Shown here piece after piece: positions 31,533 to 40,387 of a stretch of DNA of 64,000 nucleotides; position 1 is the stretch's first letter, and each line of letters starts with the position of its first letter. A model generated the notes under the pieces. That model had not been told where the DNA came from, made no database searches, and saw only the letters and a list, made by a program, of their open reading frames with translations. The stretch covers positions 1-64,000 of the forward strand of contig JAXDOR010000019.1 in the NCBI GenBank assembly GCA_034668825.1. Reading direction: 5' to 3'. The stretch is from CANKHA01 sp034668825 (GTDB taxonomy: Bacteria > Pseudomonadota > Alphaproteobacteria > Rhizobiales > Xanthobacteraceae). A program made the position numbers and the translations under genes.

Positions 31533-32447
31533 TTATTCCTTCGGCGGCGGTTCGGGGCCTTCTACGGGCGGCAGCGACTTCAGGTAGACGGCCATGGCCA
31601 TGCGGTCTTCGGCGCTGAGCCGAGAAGTGTTGCGAACCACTTCCGCCATGGCCCCGGCAACGCGATCGTCCGGGGTGTCGCCGGTTTCCAGCAAAGTGGC
31701 GATATCCTTTTCCGACCAGTCGCCGATACCCTTCTGTGTGATATTCGGCACCCAATCCTTGCCTTCGGCGTCGGGCCCGCCAGCGAAGCGTTGGCTGGAA
31801 ATAATACCGCCCAGACGGTTGCGCGGGCTGTGGCATTCCGCGCAATGACCTGGGCCGTTGACCAGATAGGCGCCGCGATTCCACTGCGCTGATTTCGTCG
31901 TGTCGCACTTGAACGGCTGGCCATCCAAGAACAGCAGCTTCCAAATGCCCAGTGTGCGACGGATTTTAAAGTGAAGCGGCAGATCGTGGTCCTGCACGGT
32001 ATCGCGCACCGCGGGCAGCGTTTTTAGATACGCAAACAGATCGCGCAGGTCGTCGAACGTCATGCGCTGGAATGACGTATAGGGAAACGCGGGGTAATAA
32101 TGAGTGCGTTGCGGCGACGTACCCTTGACCATCGCGGTGACGAATTGGGCTTCATTCCATTTCCCAATACCATCGTCGGGATCCGGAGAAATATTCGGCA
32201 CGAAAAAAGTGCCGAAAGAAGATTTCAAACCGAGGCCGCCGCCAAGCCGGGTCTTGTCATCTTGCTCTGGCGTAGCATGACAGGAGGCGCAGCCCCCGGC
32301 GTAAAACATCGTCTTGCCGTTATCGAGATTGGCCTTATGCGGGCCGAGCGCGGCTGCCGAAATCACATCGGGTCTGGTGAGGAACCAGAAGCCGGCGAAG
32401 CCGATAGCCGCGGCAATCCCGGTCAGAATGGCCAGCTTCCGCAGCAC
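31533..32447 (-). CDS. Membrane-anchored diheme cytochrome c
   Basis: A 304-residue protein with an uncleaved N-terminal anchor (LAILTGIAAAIGFAGFWFL) and two c-type haem sites, YAGGCASCHATP (about residues 53-57) and PGHCAECHSPRN (about 202-206). Candidate sixth-ligand methionines occur after each site. The layout matches periplasmic diheme cytochromes that accept electrons from alcohol, aldehyde or isoquinoline-type molybdenum dehydrogenases. A molybdopterin-binding dehydrogenase subunit is encoded about 1.2 kb to the right, but in a separate transcript. The gene diverges from a CHRD protein gene across a 110-bp promoter gap. Confidence 0.92.
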   Translation of the reverse strand: MLRKLAILTGIAAAIGFAGFWFLTRPDVISAAALGPHKANLDNGKTMFYAGGCASCHATPEQDDKTRLGGGLGLKSSFGTFFVPNISPDPDDGIGKWNEAQFVTAMVKGTSPQRTHYYPAFPYTSFQRMTFDDLRDLFAYLKTLPAVRDTVQDHDLPLHFKIRRTLGIWKLLFLDGQPFKCDTTKSAQWNRGAYLVNGPGHCAECHSPRNRLGGIISSQRFAGGPDAEGKDWVPNITQKGIGDWSEKDIATLLETGDTPDDRVAGAMAEVVRNTSRLSAEDRMAMAVYLKSLPPVEGPEPPPKE

Positions 32448-32557
32448 GTTCTCTCCTTGCTGTCGTTGCGTCGAATATCCAAGCCAACCAGGAATAGTTG
32501 TGGCAGACTGGGGTTATAACGGTGGCTAGTCCCCGTAGGAACTCAAGGAGATACGCT

Positions 32558-32992
32558 GTGAACACAAAGAATTTATGTGGCGTTGCCGGATTGGCATTGT
32601 CAGCACTGCTGGCATCGAGCTCGCTGGCTGTTTCTGAAGAGGTCAAGATGAAAGCAGACCTCAAAGCATCAACCGAAGTGCCTGCAAACGACAGCAAAGG
32701 CACCGGCAGTGCGGCTGTCACCTTCGACACCGCCGCGAAGAAACTGTCGTGGACGGTGAATTATTCCGGATTGACCGGACCTGCTACGGCCGCCCATTTC
32801 CATGGTCCTGCTGAGCCAGGCAAGAATGCCGGCGTGGCGGTCCCGATCCCTAATCAAGCCACCAGCCCGGTCACCGGCTCCGCCACATTGACGGACGCGC
32901 AAGCGGCCGACCTCATGGGCGGCAAATATTACGTCAACATTCACACGGCGGCGAATCCCGGCGGCGAAATCCGCGGTCAAGTCACCAAGTAA
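32558..32992 (+). CDS. Secreted CHRD-domain protein
   Basis: A 144-residue protein with a Sec signal peptide (LALSALLASSSLAVS). The rest is one CHRD domain: LKASTEVPANDSKGTGSAAV, LSWTVNYSGLTGPATAAHFH, GPAEPGKNAGVAVPI and YYVNIHTAANPGGEIRGQVT. CHRD domains, found in chordin and many bacterial secreted proteins, are beta-rich and of unknown biochemical role. The start is GTG at 32558, fixed by AAGGAG seven bases upstream; the frame is open to 32498 but has no ribosome site there. A perfect 13-bp-stem terminator follows. Confidence 0.92.
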   Translation: MNTKNLCGVAGLALSALLASSSLAVSEEVKMKADLKASTEVPANDSKGTGSAAVTFDTAAKKLSWTVNYSGLTGPATAAHFHGPAEPGKNAGVAVPIPNQATSPVTGSATLTDAQAADLMGGKYYVNIHTAANPGGEIRGQVTK

Positions 32993-33007
32993 TTTTGATC
33001 TAACACA

Positions 33008-33042
33008 ACACCCGCCGGAGCATGCCTCCGGCGGGTGTTTCA
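33008..33042 (+). terminator. Rho-independent-type terminator after the CHRD gene
   Basis: The inverted repeat ACACCCGCCGGAG / CTCCGGCGGGTGT (13 bp, 5-nt loop CATGC) is followed by TTTCATT, starting 16 bases after the CHRD stop codon. It lies between convergent genes (CHRD and cytochrome c'), so the symmetric stem could end transcription both ways. Confidence 0.85.
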
Positions 33043-33065
33043 TTGTTGAAAGCTTGCTTTGCGCG

Positions 33066-33506
33066 TTACGGCTGGCGCGCCGTGCGATAGGTATCGTGAC
33101 AATTATCGCAGCTTTTTATCACTGCCGGAAAGCTCGCCTTTAGCCCGGCCTCAGTTGTCGCCTGTGCTTTGCTATCGGCGACGACTTTGGCGAAATCAGC
33201 GATCTTGGCGTTGAAGTCCGCGCGATTCTCCCAAATCTTTGGCGAAGCGCGGGTCTTGTTGCCGGTCTTGGAATCGTCGGGGAATAGATCAGGCAGTTTC
33301 TTCGCTGTATCCGCCCAGTCGGTATAGGCAGCGTTGACCTTGGCGGCATCAAAGGGAGCCTCGCCCTTGGTTATCGCGGTCACCACCTTGGCATTGTCGT
33401 TGTTTCGCTTCATCAAGTTCTGGCGAACCTCGATGGGATTCTGTTGCGCCAGAACAGCGGTCGCACTGCAGGCGATAGCAACGATGGCAAGCACCATGCG
33501 AACCAT
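33066..33506 (-). CDS. Cytochrome c' (class II c-type cytochrome)
   Basis: A 146-residue periplasmic protein. Signal peptide MVRMVLAIVAIACSATAVLA is followed by a four-helix-bundle sequence (IEVRQNLMKRNNDNAKVVTA, and WENRADFNAKIADFAKVVAD) and a C-terminal haem site SCDNCHDTYR. The single C-terminal CxxCH defines class II (cytochrome c'/c-556). Such proteins bind NO or transfer electrons. The start at 33506 has GGGAGA upstream and begins the signal peptide; the longer frame to 33560 is unlikely. It is downstream of the molybdopterin subunit gene on the same strand, separated by a hairpin. Confidence 0.9.
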   Translation of the reverse strand: MVRMVLAIVAIACSATAVLAQQNPIEVRQNLMKRNNDNAKVVTAITKGEAPFDAAKVNAAYTDWADTAKKLPDLFPDDSKTGNKTRASPKIWENRADFNAKIADFAKVVADSKAQATTEAGLKASFPAVIKSCDNCHDTYRTARQP

Positions 33507-33565
33507 TTGTGGATCTCCCTTGTGAGCGGATCGGCACCCGACGGGTATTAACGAGCGCAAGCTGC

Positions 33566-33602
33566 GGGGGTTCCGCTGCCTGGAAAGCAGCCGTAGAACC
33601 CC
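33566..33602 (-). terminator. Stem-loop between the molybdopterin subunit and cytochrome c' genes
   Basis: Outer arms GGGGTTC/GAACCCC enclose inner arms GCTGC/GCAGC around a 7-nt loop, about 50 bases after the end of the molybdopterin-subunit gene. No T-run follows, so it is a candidate attenuator, processing site or transcript-end hairpin rather than a proven terminator. Confidence 0.4.
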
Positions 33603-33651
33603 AAAGCTGTTTCTTTATTCCCGCAATAGGCGAATTCGCCGGGGCGCCGGG

Positions 33652-35958
33652 TCACAAAGTGTGAATGCGTCTGCCTTCCTCAATGGCCGCCCATACGCGC
33701 TCCGGCGTGGCGGGCATATCGACGTGGCGAATGCGATAGGCGCGCCACAGCGCATCGGCGATGGCGTTCATGACCGCCGGACATGAACCAATGGCCCCGG
33801 CCTCCCCGGCTCCTTTCACCCCTAATGGATTGGTCCGGCAGCGCACGTTGCGCGTTTCAAAGACGAAGTCAGGCGCGTCCTCGGCACGGGGCAGCGCGTA
33901 ATCCTGAAAGCTCGCGGTCAGAAGCTGGCCGGAGTCGGCGTCATAAACGGTATTTTCCATCAGCGCCTGGCCGATGCCTTGAACCGCGCCGCCCTCGATC
34001 TGGCCCCTGAGCAGCAACGGATTAAGCGACACGCCGAAATCGTCAACGACGACATAAGCGATGATGCGCGTATCGCCGGTCGCCGGGTCGATCTCCACTT
34101 CGGCGAGGTGCGTGCCGTTGGGAAAGGTGGGCGCCGCCGGCTCGAAGGCGTCCGAGGCTGCGAGCAGATCGGGGCTCGCCTGCGACAGCCAGGCAACTTC
34201 CGCAAGCGACATCACCCGGTTGCTGCCGGTGACGCGCACCAGACCATCGGCGAATTCGAGATCGTTCGGGACAGCCTCAAGCGCGGCAGCCGCGAGCTGT
34301 CTCACATTGTCCGCAAGCTTTTTTGCCGCGCCACCGAGCGAGGCGCCGCCGCAAGGGATCGAACTCGATCCGCCAGTGCCGCCGCCGGTGGCGACGAGAT
34401 CGGTATCGCCTTGGATCACGCGCACCTGCGCCGGTGGGATGCCCAAGTGATCGGCAACGAGCTGCGCATACGCCGTATGATGCCCCTGCCCGGTCGATTG
34501 CGTGCCGATCAGCACTGTGACGCTGCCGTCACTTTCCAGCTTTATCTGCGCGGTTTCCGGGCCGTTGCCGCCGCAGGCTTCGATATAGGTCGCAAGCCCA
34601 ATGCCGCGCAGCTTGCCGGCTTTTTTTGAAAGTGTGCTCCGCTTCTTGAAGCCAGACCAGTCGACGATCTCCTGTGCGCGCGCCATGTGGCCGGCGAATT
34701 CCCCGGAGTCGTAAGTCTTCCCAGTTGCGGTTTTGTACGGCATCGCCGAAGGCTTGATGAAATTCTTCCGGCGGAAGGCGTCCGGTTCAATGCCGAGATC
34801 GCGCGCGGCGACGTCCATCAGCCGTTCGATAACGTAAGAAGCCTCGGGCCGGCCGGCACCGCGATAGGCGTCGACCGGCACTGTATTGGTATAGGCCGCG
34901 CGCAGGCGGATATGGCAGGTGGGAATGTCGTAGACGCCGGGCAGCATTCCGGCGCCGACATAGGGAATGTAAGGCGCGTAGCACGACAAATAAGCGCCCA
35001 TGTCGGCGACGGTATCGACATCAAGCGCGCGGATGCGGTTCCGGTCGTCGAGCGCCAGTTTCGCGGTGGTGACGTTGTCGCGGCCCTGACTGTCGGCAAG
35101 AAAATGCTCATTGCGATCGGAGATCCACTTCACCGGGCGGCCTAGCCGCTTCGCCGCCACTGCCGCCAGCGCATATTCCCGGTAGGGAAACAGCTTGGTG
35201 CCGAATCCGCCGCCGACATCGGGCGTGATGACGCGCATCCGCTCCGCCGGAATATGCAGCACGTCCTCACACAAGATATCACGGATGTTGTGGCTGCCCT
35301 GGCTGCCGAGCGTCAACGTAATCCGATCTTGCGCAGCGTCGTATTCCGCAACGACGCCGCGGGTATCCAGATAATTAGCGGTGATGCGCTGGTTGATAAC
35401 GGTGAGGGAGACGGTGCGTTTCGCCTCGGCAAAGGCCTTCGCCGTCGCTGCCGCGTCACCCAGAGCTGTCTCGAAGGCAAGGTTCCCGGGATGGTCCGAC
35501 CACACAGGCGGCGCGCCGGGCTCAAGCGCGGCGACCGCACCAATGACATGCGGAATCGCTTGCCATTCGACGGCAATCGCATCGGCGGCGTCCTTCGCCT
35601 GATCAAGCGTGTCAGCAACCACAAAAGCGATGGCGTCGCCCACATGACGGACCTGCTCGCGCGCCAGGATTTCGTAGGGCGGCACGGCTATGTCGAGGTT
35701 CGGCGGCATGCCCCGGCATGGAAGCGGCCCAAGGTCGGCGATGTCGCCGGCAACCAGGATCAGCCGCACGCCCGGCATTGCGCGCGCGGTTTCCACGTCG
35801 GCGATTCGGAAACGCGCATGAGCATGCGGAGAACGCAGCACAATGGCATGCAGCAGGCCGGCGGGCGCGTGATCGGACACATAATGTCCTGTCCCGCGCA
35901 GGAGCGGATCGTCCTCCTTGCGCGTCACCGCTTGGCCGCTGCCGAATTTCATAGGCAT
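33652..35958 (-). CDS. Molybdopterin-binding subunit, xanthine dehydrogenase family
   Basis: A 768-residue large subunit of the xanthine dehydrogenase/aldehyde oxidase family. The N-terminal a/b hammerhead (LLRGTGHYVSDHAPAGLLHA) is followed by the Mo-cofactor domains: LGSQGSHNIRD, DVGGGFGTKLFPYREY, VDAYRGAGRPEASYVIERLM, GTQSTGQGHHTAY and NPLGVKGAGEAGAIGSCPAV with the catalytic Glu. AYRGAGR marks the form II (CoxL-like) group, not true CO dehydrogenase, which has AYRCSFR. The usual FAD and [2Fe-2S] subunits are not adjacent. It starts 6 bp after the RND pump gene, whose last codon supplies the GGAG ribosome site. Confidence 0.92.
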   Translation of the reverse strand: MPMKFGSGQAVTRKEDDPLLRGTGHYVSDHAPAGLLHAIVLRSPHAHARFRIADVETARAMPGVRLILVAGDIADLGPLPCRGMPPNLDIAVPPYEILAREQVRHVGDAIAFVVADTLDQAKDAADAIAVEWQAIPHVIGAVAALEPGAPPVWSDHPGNLAFETALGDAAATAKAFAEAKRTVSLTVINQRITANYLDTRGVVAEYDAAQDRITLTLGSQGSHNIRDILCEDVLHIPAERMRVITPDVGGGFGTKLFPYREYALAAVAAKRLGRPVKWISDRNEHFLADSQGRDNVTTAKLALDDRNRIRALDVDTVADMGAYLSCYAPYIPYVGAGMLPGVYDIPTCHIRLRAAYTNTVPVDAYRGAGRPEASYVIERLMDVAARDLGIEPDAFRRKNFIKPSAMPYKTATGKTYDSGEFAGHMARAQEIVDWSGFKKRSTLSKKAGKLRGIGLATYIEACGGNGPETAQIKLESDGSVTVLIGTQSTGQGHHTAYAQLVADHLGIPPAQVRVIQGDTDLVATGGGTGGSSSIPCGGASLGGAAKKLADNVRQLAAAALEAVPNDLEFADGLVRVTGSNRVMSLAEVAWLSQASPDLLAASDAFEPAAPTFPNGTHLAEVEIDPATGDTRIIAYVVVDDFGVSLNPLLLRGQIEGGAVQGIGQALMENTVYDADSGQLLTASFQDYALPRAEDAPDFVFETRNVRCRTNPLGVKGAGEAGAIGSCPAVMNAIADALWRAYRIRHVDMPATPERVWAAIEEGRRIHTL

Positions 35959-35964
35959 GGCAGA

Positions 35965-38900
35965 TCACTCCGCCGGGTGGGCAATTTTCTCCGAAGTAGC
36001 TGATCTGCTGCCGCGATCAGCAATTCGCCTGGATACAACATAGAATATTGGGGTGAATATCAGCCCGAAGGCGGTGACGCCGATCATGCCGAAGAAGACC
36101 GCCGTGCCGAGCGACTGCCGCATCTCGGCGCCCGCGCCTACCGCCCAGACGAGAGGCGTTACGCCGAAGATGAAGGATAGCGAGGTCATCACGATGGGAC
36201 GCAACCTCAGGCGGGCCGCCTCGATGGCAGCTTCGACACGACTACGGCCCTGCTCTTCGAGCTGCTTGGCGAATTCAACAATCAGAATAGCGTTCTTGGC
36301 GGCGAGGCCGATCAACACGATAAATCCGACCTGGGTAAGGATGTTGTTGTCCTGGCCGCGAATGAGCACGCCGGTAATAGCGGCGACAAGGCACATCGGC
36401 ACAATGAGAATGACCGCGAGGGGTAGAGTGAGACTTTCGAATTGCGCCGCGAGCACGAGGAAGACGAAGGCCACCGCCAGCACGAAGGCGAATATGGCGG
36501 TGTTGCCCGCCCGCAACTGCTGAAACGCTAGCGTCGTCCATTCAAAACTGAAGCCGTCGGGTAAGGTTTCCGCCGCCATCTTTTCCATGATGCCCATCGC
36601 CTGGCCCTGGGAAGTGCCGGGCGCCGCAGCGCCATCGAGTTCGGCGGCGGGATAGAGATTGTAGCGCGGCACCCGGAACGGCCCGGAGCGGTCGCTGGCG
36701 GTTGTGAACGCGCCGATCGGCACCGTATCCCCGCTCGAATTGCGCACTCGGATCTTCAGGACGTCGCTGGTATCGAGACGATTGGCGGCGTCCGCCTGCG
36801 CCGTGACGCGGAAGGTGCGGCCGAGCAAGTTAAAATCGTTGACGTATGACGAGCCCAGGTAAGTTTGGAGCGCGTTGAATACATCAGGAATATTGATGCC
36901 GAGAAGCTGAGCCTTGGTCCGGTCGATGTCGAGATAGAGCTGCGGCGTTGACGTTTCGAACAAAGAGAAGACCTGCATCAGTCCCGGCGTCTGCGCCGCC
37001 TTCCCCATCATGGCGCCCACAGCCTGCTGCAAGGCCTCCGGGCCACGGCCGGCGCGATCCTCGACCATCATGCGGAAACCGCCGGCGTTGCCGATGCCGG
37101 CTACAGGCGGCGGCAGCACGACCAGCACCAGGCCCTCCTGGATCGGCGCAAACCGCTTGAATAATTCCGCTTGAATCGCAGGCGCTGATTTTGCGGGATT
37201 TCCGGCGCGTTCGTCGAATGGTTCGAGCACGAGAAAGATCGCACCGGCATTGGACGCCTGCGTAAAGCTGGCGCCGGAAAATCCGACAATGTTCACCGCA
37301 CCTCTTACGCCCGGCGTGTCGAGCGCGATGTCGACGGCCCGGCGCAGCACCTTGTCGGTGCGGTCGAGTGCGGCGCCGGGCGGCAGTTGCGCCGCCACGA
37401 TGATGTAGCCGCGGTCGAGTTGCGGAATGAATCCGACAGGAGCCTGACGAAATTCCAGAAACCCGCCGAACAGCACGGCGGCATAGACGATCAGCATCAC
37501 GCCGGCAAAACGCACGACGCGGGTCACCAGCACGCTATAGCCCGCGGCGAATTTCGCGAAACCCCTATTGAACAGATTAAAAAAAGCGTCCACGGGGCGC
37601 AGCAGCGCCGAACGCTTCCGCTCGTGATGCGGACGCAACAGCAGCGCACAGAGCGCCGGAGAAAGGGTCAGGGACACCGTCAATGAGATGGCCGTGGCGC
37701 CGGCGATCGTCAGCGCGAATTGCCGATAGAATTGTCCGGAAATTCCGGTGATGAAAGCGGCGGGAATGAACACCGCCGAGAGCACCAGCGCGATTGCGAC
37801 CAGCGCCGCTCCCACCTCGTCCATGCTGCGGACCGCGGCGTCGTGCGGATTCATGCCTTCGGCGATGTTGCGCTCGACATTCTCCACCACGACGATGGCG
37901 TCATCAACGACGATGCCCACCGCCAGCACCATGCCGAATAGCGACAAGTTATTGATGCTGAATCCGAACATCGACATGAAGAAAAACGTGCCGATCAGCG
38001 ACACCGGAATGGCGACGATCGGGATGACGGCGGCGCGCCATGTCTGCAGGAATAAAATAATGACCAGCACAACCAGCAGGGCGGCCTCGCCGATGGTCTT
38101 CACCACCTCATTGACGGATTGCTGGATGAACTGCGTCGGGTCATAGACGATCGCATAGGTGAGGCCGGCGGGGAATCTCGGCGCAAGTTGCTCCATGGTT
38201 GCGCGGACAGCGGTGGCGGTTGCCAACGCATTCGAGCCAGGCCGCTGGAATATGGCGAGCGCCACCGCGGGGTCGCGGTCGAGGTAGGAGTTCGTTCCAT
38301 AGTCCTGCCCGGCGAGCTCGACCCGCGCCACGTCCTTCAACCGCACGACAGCAGTAGGCGTCGTCTTTACGGTGATGTTGCCAAACTCACTCGGATCGGC
38401 CAGCCGCCCTTGCGTTTGCACCGATATCTGGAAGGCCCGCGGGGTGCTGACCGGCGGCTGGTTGAGCACTCCCGAGGCAACCTGAACATTTTGACCCTGC
38501 AGCGCGACGACAACGTCTTGTGCGGTCAAACCAAGGGTTTGCAGCCGGTCCGGATCGAGCCAGATGCGCATTGAATAATCGCGGCTGCCGAAGACGTTGA
38601 TGGAGCCGACCCCGTCCACGCGTGTGAGCGCATCCTTGATCTCAAGCGTCGCGAAGTTGGAGATGAAGAGCTCGTTGCGGGATTTGTCGGGGGAAAATAG
38701 ATGCACGACCATCATCAGGTCGGGCGAACTCTTGGTAACGGTGACGCCGATATTGCGCACGTCGCCGGGCAATCTCGGCTGCGCAATGGCGACGCGGTTT
38801 TGCACCTGCACCTGGGCGGTATCGAGATTGGTGCCGAGATCGAAGGTCACCGCGATGGAGAAGCGGCCGTCGGAGGTGGCGTTGGACGAGATATAGAGCA

Positions 38901-39129
38901 GCCCCTCGACGCCGTTGATCTGATCCTCGATGGGCGACACTACGCTAGACGCCACCACCTGCGCGCTGGCGCCGGGATATTGGCCGGAGACGTTGATGGT
39001 GGGCGGCGCGATGTCCGGATATTGCGCGACCGGCAGGCGAATGAACGACACGCCGCCAAGAATGATCAAAACAATCGAGACCACGGCCGCGAAGATCGGG
39101 CGATCGATGAAGAAATGCGAAATACGCAT
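35965..39129 (-). CDS. RND efflux pump inner-membrane subunit (AcrB/HAE1 type)
   Basis: A 1054-residue resistance-nodulation-division transporter with 12 helices. It starts MRISHFFIDRPIFAAVVSIV, and has the pore/porter motifs VAQYPDIAPPTINVSGQYPG and ALTRVDGVGSINVFGSRDYS, and the proton-relay Asp pair in LAVGIVVDDAIVVVENVERN. The second half repeats the plan (FIVLIGLAAKNAILIVEFAK with its Lys). Family length is 1030-1060. It exports hydrophobic drugs, bile salts or solvents with a periplasmic adaptor and an outer-membrane channel. The adaptor gene lies 15 bp upstream; no TolC-type gene is present. Confidence 0.96.
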   Translation of the reverse strand: MRISHFFIDRPIFAAVVSIVLIILGGVSFIRLPVAQYPDIAPPTINVSGQYPGASAQVVASSVVSPIEDQINGVEGLLYISSNATSDGRFSIAVTFDLGTNLDTAQVQVQNRVAIAQPRLPGDVRNIGVTVTKSSPDLMMVVHLFSPDKSRNELFISNFATLEIKDALTRVDGVGSINVFGSRDYSMRIWLDPDRLQTLGLTAQDVVVALQGQNVQVASGVLNQPPVSTPRAFQISVQTQGRLADPSEFGNITVKTTPTAVVRLKDVARVELAGQDYGTNSYLDRDPAVALAIFQRPGSNALATATAVRATMEQLAPRFPAGLTYAIVYDPTQFIQQSVNEVVKTIGEAALLVVLVIILFLQTWRAAVIPIVAIPVSLIGTFFFMSMFGFSINNLSLFGMVLAVGIVVDDAIVVVENVERNIAEGMNPHDAAVRSMDEVGAALVAIALVLSAVFIPAAFITGISGQFYRQFALTIAGATAISLTVSLTLSPALCALLLRPHHERKRSALLRPVDAFFNLFNRGFAKFAAGYSVLVTRVVRFAGVMLIVYAAVLFGGFLEFRQAPVGFIPQLDRGYIIVAAQLPPGAALDRTDKVLRRAVDIALDTPGVRGAVNIVGFSGASFTQASNAGAIFLVLEPFDERAGNPAKSAPAIQAELFKRFAPIQEGLVLVVLPPPVAGIGNAGGFRMMVEDRAGRGPEALQQAVGAMMGKAAQTPGLMQVFSLFETSTPQLYLDIDRTKAQLLGINIPDVFNALQTYLGSSYVNDFNLLGRTFRVTAQADAANRLDTSDVLKIRVRNSSGDTVPIGAFTTASDRSGPFRVPRYNLYPAAELDGAAAPGTSQGQAMGIMEKMAAETLPDGFSFEWTTLAFQQLRAGNTAIFAFVLAVAFVFLVLAAQFESLTLPLAVILIVPMCLVAAITGVLIRGQDNNILTQVGFIVLIGLAAKNAILIVEFAKQLEEQGRSRVEAAIEAARLRLRPIVMTSLSFIFGVTPLVWAVGAGAEMRQSLGTAVFFGMIGVTAFGLIFTPIFYVVSRRIADRGSRSATSEKIAHPAE

Positions 39130-39144
39130 CGGCGAGGCCCGTTC

Positions 39145-40323
39145 TTATTTCGGCGGTGGCGAAGCGGCCGCGGAGGGAGCCGGAGGGGCGGCGCCCTGTT
39201 CCTGCGGATTGACCTTCACTCCGGGCCGCACCCGCAGCAGGCCATTGACCACCACCCGGTCATCGGCAGAGAGGCCGTCCTTGATGACCTGTAATCCGTC
39301 GACGGCCTGACCCAGCGTGACGTAGGCCTGCTTCACCGTATTATCGTCACCGACCGTATAGACGAATTTGCGCACTTGTTCGGTGCCGATCGCGGCCTCG
39401 GGCACCACCAGCGCCTCGTAGGGTGTCGAGCCTGGCACCTGCACGCGCGCAAACATGCCGGGAAGGAACAGGCTGTCGGAATTGGGAAGCGAGGCGCGGC
39501 CGCGAATGGTGCCGGTCGAGCGATCGATCACGTTGTCAACGAAATCCATCTTGCCGTCATGGACGAATTTTGGCTCGTCGATGAGCCGCAGTTTCACGGG
39601 AGCTGCAAAGCCGCGGGTGGCAGGATCGTTCCCGTTCTTGGACAACCGTTCGTAGCGCAGGAAAGACGCTTCGTCGAAAGTGAATTCAAACCGCATCGGA
39701 TCGGTGGACACGATAGTGGCAAGCAAAGTCGACCCGCTGCCGCCGGTCACCAGATTCCCCGCCGCGACACGGCGGTCGCCAATCCGGCCGGTGATCGGCG
39801 CGCGGATTTCGGTATATTCAAGATCGAGTTCCGCCTGGCGCACCGCCGCCTCGCCGGCGGCAACGGAAGCCTCGGCATTGCGCTTGGCCTGCGCGCGCTG
39901 ATCAAAGACCTGCTCGGAGATCGTTTTGTCGCGTACGAGTTGTTGAGCGCGGAGCAGGTCGTTGGAAGTAAAAGTGAGATTCGATGTCGCCAACAGCAGA
40001 TTGGCGCGTGCCTGGTCAACCGCATTGCGGAACTGTCGCTGATCTAAAGTGAAGAGCAAATCGTTCTTTTTGACGATCTGGCCATCCTTGAAATGCACGC
40101 CTTCCAGCGTCCCGGACAGCCGCGAGCGGACCTCGACCGAATCGACGGCGACAAAGCGGCCGACATATTCGTCCTGATCGACGATGGTGCGCTTTACCGG
40201 CTTGGCGATTGTCACCGTTGGCGGCGGCGGGCCTCCCGGCGGCTTACTATCCCCACAGGACGCAAGGGCCGGCGCCAGCAGCGCGAGCATGACCGCAAGG
40301 CGCATTGAAACCGGCGGGGCCAT
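39145..40323 (-). CDS. RND efflux periplasmic adaptor (membrane fusion) lipoprotein
   Basis: About 392 residues, with a lipoprotein signal (LAVMLALLAPALASC, lipobox LASC) so the mature Cys would be lipidated and anchored in the inner membrane. Family motifs are VDSVEVRSRLSGTLEGVHFK, DGQIVKKNDLLFTLDQRQF, a coiled-coil hairpin (ANLLLATSNLTFTSNDLLRA), LEYTEIRAPITGRIGDRRVA and a barrel ending TVKQAYVTLGQAVDGLQVIK. It links the RND pump to its outer-membrane channel. The start is uncertain: ATG at 40323 has GGAAAA upstream, and in-frame starts exist at 40350, 40359 and 40383 (TTG). Confidence 0.93.
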   Translation of the reverse strand: MAPPVSMRLAVMLALLAPALASCGDSKPPGGPPPPTVTIAKPVKRTIVDQDEYVGRFVAVDSVEVRSRLSGTLEGVHFKDGQIVKKNDLLFTLDQRQFRNAVDQARANLLLATSNLTFTSNDLLRAQQLVRDKTISEQVFDQRAQAKRNAEASVAAGEAAVRQAELDLEYTEIRAPITGRIGDRRVAAGNLVTGGSGSTLLATIVSTDPMRFEFTFDEASFLRYERLSKNGNDPATRGFAAPVKLRLIDEPKFVHDGKMDFVDNVIDRSTGTIRGRASLPNSDSLFLPGMFARVQVPGSTPYEALVVPEAAIGTEQVRKFVYTVGDDNTVKQAYVTLGQAVDGLQVIKDGLSADDRVVVNGLLRVRPGVKVNPQEQGAAPPAPSAAASPPPK

Positions 40324-40387
40324 AGGTTTTCCGTTGGGAGATAGGGTCATGCGGAGCATGGTGAAGATAAGCGCTGGACGCAATTCA

